In this document: one piece after another, positions 27,978-37,328 of the stretch
How positions within the stretch are numbered: the stretch's first letter is position 1
How the letters are laid out: each line of letters starts with the position of its first letter
NCBI GenBank assembly: GCA_018713105.1
Contig: DVFT01000042.1
Span: forward strand, 1-40,830
DNA length: 40,830 nt
Reading direction: 5' to 3'
From: Candidatus Limivivens merdigallinarum
GTDB lineage: Bacteria; Bacillota; Clostridia; Lachnospirales; Lachnospiraceae
Program-made: the position numbers and the translations under genes
Notes under the pieces: model-generated
The model's input: the letters and a program-made list of their open reading frames with translations, nothing else
Told to the model about the DNA's origin: nothing
Database searches by the model: none

Positions 27978-29584
27978 GACATCCTCTCCTTCCGGCTGTA
28001 CTCCGTAGGCGTCATTCCTGTAAATTTCTTAAAGGTACTGGAAAAATAATGGGGGTCCGCATATCCTACCTCTTCCGCGATCTCATAGGTCTTCTTGGAA
28101 GAGCTAAGGAGCAGCGCCTTGGCCTTTTCCATCCGTTTCTTGGTCAGCGCCTCAATAAAGGTCTCACCAGTATAGTTTTTGAAGATTGAGCTGAAATAGC
28201 TGGTACTCATGGCAAGATAGCTGCATACGGAGTTTAAGGACACTTCCGAATCTCCATAGTTCTTTTCAATATACTCTAACGCCCGCAGCGCCTGCCTCTT
28301 GCAGTAATTACTCTTCTCATCCCGAAAACTATCTGCCATCTCCAGGCAAAACTCCTTCAGCTTCTCCTCAATCTCAGACAAGTGCTCGCTGGTATAGACC
28401 TCATTCAGAAAATCTTTCTCCTTTTTGATCACCTCACCTTCTGCCAAATTACCCACATCCAGTTCATTGACAATACTTAAGATCAGATTTTGGATATAAA
28501 ACACACTGCGGCTTCGGGTCAGATAAGCATTCTTCAATGCTTGGATAAACAAGGATACTTGCTGCCTGACCTCGTTCTCCCTGCCGCTTCGGATGGCTTC
28601 CACCACATTGTCCACAAGCCGTCCCATATTCTCAATGAGGTTTTCTTTCTTCTCCACCAGGTCTTTGGCATAAATGATCTGATTTCCTCCCAAAAGAAAT
28701 TTGAACTCCATTGCCTTCTTGGAATCATGGAAGGAACTGGATACCTCCAGGATATTCTCCACCACCCGGCCGACACTGATGGTACTTTCAATCTTCAGGA
28801 ATTTCTTGAGGCATTCCTGGATCTCCTCTGAGACTGCCAGAACCGTATCTTCCAAATTCTCATCTCCTGCAAACAGCAGTACCGTCTTCTCATCGCCGTC
28901 CTGGAACGTAATTCCGCACTGGTAGAAATTCATAATCTCATCTGCAATATTATAAATAACAAAATATGCCAGATCTGTCTTGAACTCTTCCGACTGCTGC
29001 AAAAAAGGCTCAAGGTCATCCCCCGCTACCAGCGCAGTCACAAATCTGCTTCCCTTCAAGTTTAATTTATAGTCCTTCAGACGCTCCCGCACCTCTTCTG
29101 CCGACAGATTTCCCGCAAGAAGGCTGTTCAGGAACCTTCCCTTGAGAATCGGAAGATTCCTGATATAAGCTCCCTTAATCTTCTGGATATCGGATTTTTG
29201 GAACCGTTCTTTATCCAGCTTTTCTTTGATCGTCGTCAATGTCTCCGCCAGCTCCGTCGCCGTGATTGGCTTCAGGATATAATCCATTACCTGATACTTC
29301 ACCGCTGTTTGAGCGTATTCAAAATCGTCATACCCGCTGATGATGACTACCTTCGTTTCCCGAAAATGCTCGTAGGTATACTTAGTCAGCTCAATCCCAT
29401 CCACATAGGGCATACAGATATCGGTAAGCAGAAGATCCGCCGGATCCTGTTCCATTTTCGCAATAGCTTCCCGCCCATTCTTGCAGGTCCCAATCAGTTC
29501 GTATCCCAGCTCTTCCCACTTTGTATTTTCACTGATCGCCTCCCGGATCAGCGCTTCGTCGTCCACTAACAATACTTTATACAC
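27974..29584 (-). CDS. Response regulator, AraC-type (YesN-like)
   Basis: YKVLLVDDEALIREAI receiver and C-terminal AraC HTH (IAEEVGYADPHYFSSTFKKFTGMTPTEYS). GTG start at 29584 with GGGAGGG RBS preferred over ATG 29611. Confidence 0.9.
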   Translation of the reverse strand: MYKVLLVDDEALIREAISENTKWEELGYELIGTCKNGREAIAKMEQDPADLLLTDICMPYVDGIELTKYTYEHFRETKVVIISGYDDFEYAQTAVKYQVMDYILKPITATELAETLTTIKEKLDKERFQKSDIQKIKGAYIRNLPILKGRFLNSLLAGNLSAEEVRERLKDYKLNLKGSRFVTALVAGDDLEPFLQQSEEFKTDLAYFVIYNIADEIMNFYQCGITFQDGDEKTVLLFAGDENLEDTVLAVSEEIQECLKKFLKIESTISVGRVVENILEVSSSFHDSKKAMEFKFLLGGNQIIYAKDLVEKKENLIENMGRLVDNVVEAIRSGRENEVRQQVSLFIQALKNAYLTRSRSVFYIQNLILSIVNELDVGNLAEGEVIKKEKDFLNEVYTSEHLSEIEEKLKEFCLEMADSFRDEKSNYCKRQALRALEYIEKNYGDSEVSLNSVCSYLAMSTSYFSSIFKNYTGETFIEALTKKRMEKAKALLLSSSKKTYEIAEEVGYADPHYFSSTFKKFTGMTPTEYSRKERMS

Positions 29585-29794
29585 GCAAAAGCCCTCCCTG
29601 CATTCACACACTTTAAAGATATTTTACCTGATTTGCAGGACAATTACAACAAGAGAAAAAACAGTGGAATCCAGTTGACAATTCCTGTAAAATAATGATA
29701 TGCCAAACATCCCGGGGCAGCCGCCAAACAGACATAACGCCATGTCCGCTTAGCTCACTGCTCACGGGAATCAGAAAAAGAAAGGATTCAGATT

Positions 29795-30448
29795 ATGATA
29801 ATATTATATGAAGACCAGGAAATCCTCGTGGTGGAAAAACCAGCCAGCATGGCAGTGGAAAGCCGAAAACTTTCTTCTCCGGACCTGATCAGCCAGATAC
29901 GGAACCATCTTGCCCTTCCCGGGCAAGGAATTCCCTATGTGGGCATGGTTCACCGTCTGGATCAGCCGGTACAAGGAATCCTGGTATTCGCAAAAACCAA
30001 GAAGGCAGCCTCCATCTTAAGCGCCCAGGTTCAGGACGGACGAATGGAAAAACTCTATCTGGCGGTCACTACCGGCATACCCTCTCCAAAAACAGGTCAT
30101 CTGCGGCATTATCTGCTGAAAGATGGGCAGACCAACACCTCAAAGGCAGTCCCTGAAGGAACTAAGGGCGCCAAGCTGTCACGCCTAGACTATGAAGTCC
30201 TTCAGGAATCAGAAGGTACTGCGCTGGTTAAAATCCACCTTCTGACCGGACGGCATCATCAGATCCGCGTACAGTTTTCTGCCATCGGATGTCCTCTGTG
30301 GGGAGACGGAAAATACGGAGCCGCCCCGGATGGGAACGGCATAGCCCTCTGTGCCGCTTCTTTATCTTTCCTGCACCCTTCCAGCAAGAAACGGCTGACT
30401 TTTGCTGCTGCGCCCGCACATACCGCTTTTCGCAAATTTTCCTTTTAA
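29795..30448 (+). CDS. RluA/RluD-family pseudouridine synthase
   Basis: MVHRLDQPVQGILVFAKT and LLTGRHHQIRVQFSAIGCPLWGDGKYG. Confidence 0.92.
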   Translation: MIILYEDQEILVVEKPASMAVESRKLSSPDLISQIRNHLALPGQGIPYVGMVHRLDQPVQGILVFAKTKKAASILSAQVQDGRMEKLYLAVTTGIPSPKTGHLRHYLLKDGQTNTSKAVPEGTKGAKLSRLDYEVLQESEGTALVKIHLLTGRHHQIRVQFSAIGCPLWGDGKYGAAPDGNGIALCAASLSFLHPSSKKRLTFAAAPAHTAFRKFSF

Positions 30449-30494
30449 TCCTCTTATTTGGATGAAATCGCTTCTTCTTGGCATACTATATGCG

Positions 30495-30658
30495 ACTATA
30501 GCAATTCAAGAAAATATTACAGCAAAGACTGTGTAGCAGAACGTGAAAGACAAGGAAGGCAGCTGATGGCGTGCCGGGGCACGTCGAAGCTGTCTGACGC
30601 TGGATTTCGCGTTCTGATGCACTGGATTTGATGCGATATTTCCTTAGATTGCTATAGT
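30495..30658. repeat. Palindromic element A (164 bp), long imperfect inverted repeat with CGTGC-CGGG-GCACG tip
   Basis: actatagcaattcaagaaaatat... mirrors ...atatttccttagattgctatagt; inner arms gcagaacgtgaaa / tttcgcgttctg. Confidence 0.85.
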
Positions 30659-30818
30659 ACAGCGTTCGACAAATAACTGGACCAATCGTGCAGAATGCTT
30701 TTTCGAGTGTGCGGGTCAAAAAACGCAGGCGTAGCGGGCTACGTCGAGGCTTTTTGACCCGTGCAATCGGGAAATCAGGCAAGTGATTTGGTGTAGTTAT
30801 TTGCGAAACGCTGTACTA
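30655..30818. repeat. Palindromic element B (164 bp), abutting A, with CGTAG-CGGG-CTACG tip
   Basis: tagtacagcgttcgacaaataact...agttatttgcgaaacgctgtacta; inner GGGTCAAAAA/TTTTTGACCC. Confidence 0.87.
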
Positions 30819-30996
30819 GCTCTACTGTCTATCACTGCCAGCGGAAGAATTGCTACCCTTTCAGGAAAGCTGTACACTTCCCTTAACAAATCCTGCTTGT
30901 GGGAATTACTGTACTTACCTGGGATCTGACACTTTATCTGAAGTTTGGTAGGTAATGAAAGAGGGCTGGCATTTCGGTGTTCCGTTCTCTGGTTTG

Positions 30997-31310
30997 ATCG
31001 TAAGTATCAACCTATACGATTCCAGCACTCATTTCCCTGATTTCAATCGTAGTAGCTGTCTAGCCTATACCATTCCAGAATCCACTTTCCAGATTTAGAT
31101 CGTAGTAGATGCCTCATCTATACGATTCCTAAATCCACTTTCTCGATTTAGATCGTAGTAGACACCGCATCTATACGATTCCTAAACCTACTTTCTCGAT
31201 TTAGATCGTAGTAGACTCCTCTCCTATACGATTCCTAAATACACTTTCCTGATTTAGATCGTAGTAGGCGCCTCACCTATACCATTCCTGAATCCCCTTC
31301 CCCGCACCAC
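30997..31310. repeat. Tandem array, 53-bp period: 44-bp palindromic repeats with 9-bp variable spacers
   Basis: Full palindromes at 31012-31055, 31065-31108, 31118-31161, 31171-31214, 31224-31267; half repeats at both ends. Consensus CTATACGATTCCTAAATCCACTTTCTCGATTTAGATCGTAGTAG. Confidence 0.92.
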
Positions 31311-31314
31311 AATT

Positions 31315-32355
31315 CTATTCCATATAACTGATAGAAACCTCATCTTCAAAATTCTCACTGAAATGCAGTTCCCCATCTTCCGTAATAAAAATCGCCTGCA
31401 CATCCGGAAGGCTGTTGATCAGCTCCAGCCCTTTTTCCAGCCCCAGGGCGAATGCCGTCGTGCTGAGTCCGTCTCCGTCCACAGACTGCTCCGAAATGAT
31501 CGTTACGGAGGTCAGTCCGTTGTCATAGGGATAGCCGGTCTTGGGATTCAGGATATGGTGGTAGAGAACGCCATCCTGTTCAAAATACCGTTCATAAATA
31601 CCCGAAGACACCACGGACTTTCCGCTGATCTCCACAGCTGCCAGCGTTTCATTCCGATCTGCAAAGGGTCTTTGGATTCCGATCCGGAAGGGCGTGCCGT
31701 CTGGTCTCTCTCCCACGCAGAGCACATTTCCTCCCAGGTCAATGATCGCGCTTTCTACTCCTCTGGAAACCAGGAATTCCTTAAGCCGGTCTGCAATATA
31801 TCCCTTTGCCACGGCTCCTAAATCCAGTTCCATCCCATCCATTCCAAAATGAATCTGATTTCCATCCTGGAATACCTGGCGATAGTCCACCAGCTCCACT
31901 GCCGCTTCCACCTCTTCCTGATCCGGAACCGTTCCTTCGCCGGACGTGAAATCCCACAGGGAAGAAACCGGAGCAATAGAAATGTCAAAAGCGCCTTCTG
32001 ACAGGGCTGCATATGAAAGCCCTGTGGCTATCAGATCGGACAGCGAGTCCGATACTGTGCTGATTCCATCCGCATCCGCCAATTCTCCGGCATTGAGCTG
32101 ATACAGTTCACTGTCTTCGCTTGTACGGCTGAAAATCTGCTCATACTCATCACACAGAGCCATTGCATCATCCAAGATAGATTGATCCTGGGAATCGTAG
32201 ATGGTGATGGTGATCACAGTGTTCAGCTTTAAAGCTGTAGCGGTAATCGGATCCTGCTCCTGGGGCTGCCGCCTGAAATAGACCACACCGAAAACAACTG
32301 CAGCCACTGCTACTGCAAGGACAGAAAAAAGAATATATCGTTTTGATTTGATCAT
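31315..32355 (-). CDS. apbE: FAD:protein FMN transferase (ApbE family)
   Basis: ELDLGAVAKGYIADRLKEFLVSRGVESAIIDLGGNVLCVG...HHILNPKTGYPYDNGLTSVTII; ATG at 32355 with AAAGGAGACTTC RBS. Confidence 0.93.
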   Translation of the reverse strand: MIKSKRYILFSVLAVAVAAVVFGVVYFRRQPQEQDPITATALKLNTVITITIYDSQDQSILDDAMALCDEYEQIFSRTSEDSELYQLNAGELADADGISTVSDSLSDLIATGLSYAALSEGAFDISIAPVSSLWDFTSGEGTVPDQEEVEAAVELVDYRQVFQDGNQIHFGMDGMELDLGAVAKGYIADRLKEFLVSRGVESAIIDLGGNVLCVGERPDGTPFRIGIQRPFADRNETLAAVEISGKSVVSSGIYERYFEQDGVLYHHILNPKTGYPYDNGLTSVTIISEQSVDGDGLSTTAFALGLEKGLELINSLPDVQAIFITEDGELHFSENFEDEVSISYME

Positions 32356-32519
32356 GAAGTCTCCTTTTCGCAAAATGCTGTCTGTTTTGATAAGTTTCAT
32401 CAAAATGATGATCCTCATGCTATTATAGCAGGTTTCTGCCTGATCACAATCTTTTTCTGTCTGTTCCAGTATGATTTTCAAATACAGCCGCTTAAGCCCG
32501 CTGCCTGGGAAATCAAAAT

Positions 32520-33041
32520 TCACAGATACCGGCGCACTGTCTTCCTATACTGCTCATAGTCTTCCCCGAATTTCTGCAGACACCACCGTTCTTCTGCCAG
32601 GATGATCCAATGGGCGGAAACTTGAAAAATCAAAACAAGCACCGCCAGACCTTTCGACCTGGTCAGGAGAGCCATCCCCATGAAACACACAAAATACGCC
32701 ACATACATCGGATTGCGGGAATATTGGTAAATCCCGTTTTTATTCATCCCCGCCCCATCCGGATGGGAAAAATTTACAATAGAAATAGCACACAGGACAA
32801 GCCCCGAAAGATAAGCAGATGCTCCTACATAAAAGAGCCACGAAATGTCTGTCTGTATTTTCAGGAAGAATAAGGATAGAAAAATCTCGATATTTGAAAG
32901 CTGATAAATCCAATATGCAATTTTTTCCTTTCCCTGAACCGGCGCAAAGAAGGCGGCACGCTGCAGTGCATCCTTAGCCAGCAGGGACGGCAGTATCATC
33001 CGTATCCCCAAAAAAGGAATCAGCAGCAAGCCGCCATTCAT
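32520..33041 (-). CDS. Isoprenylcysteine carboxyl methyltransferase-like membrane protein
   Basis: Multi-TM; NGIYQYSRNPMYVAYFVCFMGMALL...EERWCLQKFGEDYEQYRKTVRRYL. Confidence 0.85.
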   Translation of the reverse strand: MNGGLLLIPFLGIRMILPSLLAKDALQRAAFFAPVQGKEKIAYWIYQLSNIEIFLSLFFLKIQTDISWLFYVGASAYLSGLVLCAISIVNFSHPDGAGMNKNGIYQYSRNPMYVAYFVCFMGMALLTRSKGLAVLVLIFQVSAHWIILAEERWCLQKFGEDYEQYRKTVRRYL

Positions 33042-33073
33042 TTATTTTTACACCTCCGTCTATTCAAGAACCT

Positions 33074-34276
33074 TTAATCTGTCTGCCATGGTTTGCTCAC
33101 GGCATTCCGGCACAGCAAAATTCCGACCAAAAGCAGCACCGGAAAGATGACTCCCGCGAGAATTCCCATTTTCAAATTGTCCCCAAAGGCGCTGGATACC
33201 ATTCCAACCAGAGTAGGACCTCCAGAACATCCCACGTCGCCGCCCAATGCCAGCAGTGCAAACATGGCTGTCCCCCCTCGCGGCAGGGCTGCAGACGCCT
33301 TGCTGAAGCTTCCCGGCCACATGATTCCCACGGACAGACCGCACAGGGCGCAGGCGATCAGGCTAAGCTCCGGATAGGGCAGCAAAGAAATTCCCAAATA
33401 AGACAAAATACACAGGATACAGCTGAAAATCATATAATGGTTCAGGTTGATCCGGTCGCCATATTTTCCGTAGAAGGCTCTGGAAGCCCCCATCAGGATG
33501 GCAAACGCCATCGGCCCTGCCAGATCTCCCGCCGTCTTTGAGATTCCAAGCCCCTTTTCCGCAAAGGTGGACGCCCACTGGCTGACTGCCTGCTCGCTGG
33601 CGCCTGCGCAAATCATCATGATTAGCAAAATCCAAAACAGCTTATTTCGGAACAGTTCTGCAAGGCTTAAGCCCCTCTCTCCCTCTTCCATCAAAGTTGC
33701 CATGGGAACTTTTTTGAAGGCAATGGCATTGCAGACAGGAACAATTGCCCAGATCAGGGCGAGGATCTTCCAGTTACTGATGCCAAACAGCCCGAAAAAC
33801 GCAGTTGAGATCAGCACCACACCCACATGCCCCCAGCAGTAAAAGGAATGGAGCATACTCATGGCTTTCTCCTTATTATCGGAAGGACATGCCTCCACCA
33901 CGGGGCTTACCAGCACTTCCAAAAGCCCGCCTCCAATGGCGTATACCATGACCGCAATGAGGATCCCCGCAAAGGCAGAAGGCAGAATTTCCGGCAGGAT
34001 CGTCAGAAGGAGCAGCCCGGCTGCCGCCATCACATGGGCGAGGATCATGGAGGCCCGGTATCCGATCCGGTCCACAAATCCCACCGACAGCAAATCTACC
34101 AAAAGCTGGATCCCGAAATTAAAGGTAACCAGCAGCGTAATCTGTGAAAGCGGAATCCCATAGGTTGACTGAAACGTCAGAAATAACAGTGGGACAAAAT
34201 TATTTACGATCGCCTGGACAATATATCCCACGAAACAGGCTGTAATCGTCTTGTTGTATTGATTCTTAATTTTCAT
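33074..34276 (-). CDS. MFS transporter
   Basis: 12-TM-like protein beginning MKIKNQYNKTITACFVGYIVQAIVNNFVPLLFL; AAAGGAGAGG RBS before ATG at 34276. Confidence 0.9.
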   Translation of the reverse strand: MKIKNQYNKTITACFVGYIVQAIVNNFVPLLFLTFQSTYGIPLSQITLLVTFNFGIQLLVDLLSVGFVDRIGYRASMILAHVMAAAGLLLLTILPEILPSAFAGILIAVMVYAIGGGLLEVLVSPVVEACPSDNKEKAMSMLHSFYCWGHVGVVLISTAFFGLFGISNWKILALIWAIVPVCNAIAFKKVPMATLMEEGERGLSLAELFRNKLFWILLIMMICAGASEQAVSQWASTFAEKGLGISKTAGDLAGPMAFAILMGASRAFYGKYGDRINLNHYMIFSCILCILSYLGISLLPYPELSLIACALCGLSVGIMWPGSFSKASAALPRGGTAMFALLALGGDVGCSGGPTLVGMVSSAFGDNLKMGILAGVIFPVLLLVGILLCRNAVSKPWQTD

Positions 34277-34386
34277 CCTCTCCTTTCCGATGGGATTATA
34301 TCGTATTTTTACCGCGAAATCATTGAACATAATCGCAGAATTATGGTACAATATCGCAAAAATCTGGCACAAAGGAGGGAACCATC

Positions 34387-35268
34387 ATGAATACCTTTTC
34401 CACATCCACCGACGATACCTTACGTGAAACCATTCAGCACGGCGACAGCCGTTATCCATTTGCTTATTACCTGGAAGATATCTGGCAGTACGACTTTCAC
34501 TGTGTTGACTGGCACTGGCATCATGAGCTGGAGTTTATGACAGTCCGGGAAGGGACGGTTCTCTGCCTGATTGGCTCCGAGAAATTGACTTTGCCAAAAG
34601 GATCCGGCATTTTCATCAACAGTGGAGTGCTCCATCGCTTTGAAAGCCGAAGCAGCGCCATCATCCCCAACATTGTATTTTCTCCGGTCCTGCTGTCGCC
34701 GGAAAAAAGCCTGATTTATGAAAAATACGTACGCCCTGTCATCAGCTCCTCCTTAAACTTTCAGGTCTTAGACCTCCAGATTCCCTGGCAGAGCAAGATT
34801 CTCTCAATCCTGGAAGAAATCTATGGACTGCAAAACCAGAAAGGTCCTATAGAGCTGCAGACCGTGCAGTCCCTCCTGGAAATGTGGAAGATTCTGTTCC
34901 AGAACTTTGACATTTCCCCTAATTCCCCGGATCTCAAGCTCCTGAACCCAAAGCAGGCACGACTGTTGATCATGATGCAGTATATCCACGACCACTATCA
35001 GGAGGAACTCTCCCTGTCTCAAATCGCCGCTTCGGCTTCTGTCAGCAAAAGCGGAGCTTTGCAGCTCTTTCAATCGGGAATCCAGCTGTCACCTGTGGCA
35101 TATCTGATCCAATACCGGCTTTCCCAAGCCGCAGAGCTTCTGCATACAACGGCAAAATCCATCTCTGCCATTGCCGAAGAAACCGGCTTTTCCAGCGCGG
35201 GATATTTTTGCCGCAGATTTAAGGAACGGTATCAGATGACCCCCAATGAATATCGGAACAAAGAATAA
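34387..35268 (+). CDS. AraC-family transcriptional regulator (cupin + AraC HTH)
   Basis: N-terminal cupin-like HWHHELEFMTVREG; C-terminal SISAIAEETGFSSAGYFCRRFKERYQMTPNEYR; AAAGGAGGGAACC RBS. Confidence 0.93.
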   Translation: MNTFSTSTDDTLRETIQHGDSRYPFAYYLEDIWQYDFHCVDWHWHHELEFMTVREGTVLCLIGSEKLTLPKGSGIFINSGVLHRFESRSSAIIPNIVFSPVLLSPEKSLIYEKYVRPVISSSLNFQVLDLQIPWQSKILSILEEIYGLQNQKGPIELQTVQSLLEMWKILFQNFDISPNSPDLKLLNPKQARLLIMMQYIHDHYQEELSLSQIAASASVSKSGALQLFQSGIQLSPVAYLIQYRLSQAAELLHTTAKSISAIAEETGFSSAGYFCRRFKERYQMTPNEYRNKE

Positions 35269-35313
35269 TTTTTGTTATATTTGTGAAAAATTTGTTAATT
35301 ATCAGAAAATATG

Positions 35314-35342
35314 TTGACATTCAAAAACATAAGTGTTATAGT
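35314..35342 (+). promoter_or_regulatory. SigA-type promoter for hsp20: TTGACA-N17-TATAGT
   Basis: Read directly at 35314-35319 and 35337-35342. Confidence 0.8.
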
Positions 35343-35406
35343 ACATATAGAACAAAAGAAAGGGAACAAAAAGAAAAGCTTTGAGAGCTGAAAGGAGATA
35401 TGACTT

Positions 35407-35862
35407 ATGTTGATGCCTAGTATTTTTGTAGAAAACTTATTTGATGATTGGATGGATTTCCCGTTTACAAACAATTTCTTCAGCGTCAAAAATCCGCTAT
35501 ACGGGAAACACGCAAAAAATATGATGAAGACCGATATCAAAGAAACGGACAAAGACTATGAGGTGATCATTGACCTGCCGGGCTTCAAGAAAAATGAAGT
35601 CCATGCCTCTCTGGAAAATGGCTATCTAACCATTTCCGCAGAGAAAGGGCTGAATCAGAATGAGAAGGAAAAGAAATCCGGTCGCTATATCCGCAAGGAA
35701 CGTTACGCCGGCGCCTGCCAGAGAAGCTTCTATGTGGGCGATCAGCTGACAGAGGAAGATATCAAGGGCGAATTCAAACACGGGATCCTGAAACTGACCA
35801 TCCCAAAGAAAGAAGCAAAGCCTGCTGTAGATGATAAGAAATACATTTCCATCGAGGGCTGA
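35407..35862 (+). CDS. Hsp20/alpha-crystallin family small heat-shock protein
   Basis: MKTDIKETDKDYEVIIDLPGFKKNEVHASLENGYLTISAEK...FKHGILKLTIPKKE. Confidence 0.94.
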   Translation: MLMPSIFVENLFDDWMDFPFTNNFFSVKNPLYGKHAKNMMKTDIKETDKDYEVIIDLPGFKKNEVHASLENGYLTISAEKGLNQNEKEKKSGRYIRKERYAGACQRSFYVGDQLTEEDIKGEFKHGILKLTIPKKEAKPAVDDKKYISIEG

Positions 35863-35887
35863 AATTCATAAGTAATACTTCCATAAA

Positions 35888-35918
35888 AAGAGTCTGCCGA
35901 TCTTGGCAGGCTCTTTTT
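35888..35918 (+). terminator. Terminator downstream of hsp20 (possibly bidirectional)
   Basis: AAGAGTCTGCC-gatctt-GGCAGGCTCTTTTTT. Confidence 0.85.
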
Positions 35919-35929
35919 TCAAGTGCTCC

Positions 35930-37276
35930 TTATTTTCTGAAATTATAATAGCTTTTTCCGCTCTTCAGCGTCGTCTTCCCTCTGTATTTCGCCAGCTGGC
36001 TGACCGTCACCATCTGGAATCCCCGCTTTTTCAGCGCAGGAATGATCGTCTCCGCTGCAGTGACGGTGGAGCTGTGGAGATCATGCATCAAAACGATGTC
36101 TCCGTCCTTTACATTGTTCAAGACCTCGTTGACCGTATGCTGAGGATTCCCTGTATTTGCCCAGTCCCGTGTATCCAGAGACCAGCAAATGGATGGCAGC
36201 CCCAGAGCGGACAGCACACTCGCATTCGATGCTCCGTCGCCATAGGGCAATCGAAACACGGTAGGATATACCCCTGCCGCGTCATGGATAACCTGATTAG
36301 TCCGTGTAACCTGGGAACGTATCCCGCTGTAGGAAAGCTTTGAAAACGCCGGATGGTCGTAGGAATGGCTGCCCAGCTCGCATCCCAGCTTTGCCATGCG
36401 CTTCACGGTTTCTTTATAGTTGGGCACGCTGTAGCCTACCATAAAGAAGGTTGCCTTGGCTCCATATTTTTCCAGACAGTTGAGAAGCCTCGATGTATGG
36501 GGGCTTGGACCGTCGTCGAAGGTCAGCGCCACCATCGGCTTTGAGGCATCCACCTCCGGCTTTACCTTGACGGACGCATCATAAACCCCGTTTTTTCTGA
36601 AATAATATCCCTTATTTCCCAGATAGACCTTGCCGGTCACCCGCATACCATTTTCATCCACATAATATCTTTTTCCATCCAGCGTCAGCCAGCGGGAAGT
36701 CTGCTTTCTCCCATTGGCTCCCACATAGCAGTATCCCCGTCCTTTCCGCACCCAGCGGGAGGTCTGCATAACGCCTGTTTTCCAGTGAAAGAAATACTGG
36801 TATTTCCCGATCTTTACCCACCCGGTCTTTCTTATGCCTGTGGCTGTGCTGAAATAGTATTTTTTCCCCTGAATCCTGCGAAGCCCCTTTGCCATCGTCC
36901 CGTTTCTGCGGAAATAATAGACGTTATCCTTAAGCGTCAGCCAGCCGGTATGGAGTTTGCCTGAGCTGTCCATATAATACCGGTCGTCCCGGTAGTTTAC
37001 CCAGCCCTTTGCACGATATCCTCTGCTGTCCATGTAGTAAATGGATCCGCCGGTCTGAATCCACAAGTTCTTTACTTTATTTCCCCTGATGGTTCGAAAC
37101 TGGACTCCTGACGGTTTCCTGATCCATTCTCCCCGGAGCTTTCGCGCCTTCCTCACATCCGTAAGGCTGTATTTCTTTGCGTTTACTGTCTTTGCTTTTG
37201 CTGGCTGTACGAACAGAACAGACAACATCACCATCATAATCGCGATAATCATTCGTTTTTTTATTTTTTCTCTCAT
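35930..37276 (-). CDS. Polysaccharide deacetylase (NodB) with N-terminal cell-wall-binding repeats
   Basis: CW-binding-like repeats (GWVNYRDDRYYMDSSGKLHTGWLTLKDNVYYFRRNG...) and NodB motifs TFDDGPSP, GSHSYDHP. Confidence 0.93.
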   Translation of the reverse strand: MREKIKKRMIIAIMMVMLSVLFVQPAKAKTVNAKKYSLTDVRKARKLRGEWIRKPSGVQFRTIRGNKVKNLWIQTGGSIYYMDSRGYRAKGWVNYRDDRYYMDSSGKLHTGWLTLKDNVYYFRRNGTMAKGLRRIQGKKYYFSTATGIRKTGWVKIGKYQYFFHWKTGVMQTSRWVRKGRGYCYVGANGRKQTSRWLTLDGKRYYVDENGMRVTGKVYLGNKGYYFRKNGVYDASVKVKPEVDASKPMVALTFDDGPSPHTSRLLNCLEKYGAKATFFMVGYSVPNYKETVKRMAKLGCELGSHSYDHPAFSKLSYSGIRSQVTRTNQVIHDAAGVYPTVFRLPYGDGASNASVLSALGLPSICWSLDTRDWANTGNPQHTVNEVLNNVKDGDIVLMHDLHSSTVTAAETIIPALKKRGFQMVTVSQLAKYRGKTTLKSGKSYYNFRK

Positions 37277-37328
37277 CTCTTCCTCACTCTTTTCCCTCTG
37301 TCATTTAGAATTTTTCTAAAGGAAACGA

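Noticed and set aside
30486-30782. 98-aa minus-strand ORF
   Set aside because: Runs across both palindromic elements, no RBS or domain; explained by the inverted repeats.
30997-31310. CRISPR array
   Set aside because: Repeats are regular, but spacers are only 9 nt, repeats are diverged, and no cas genes are in the window.
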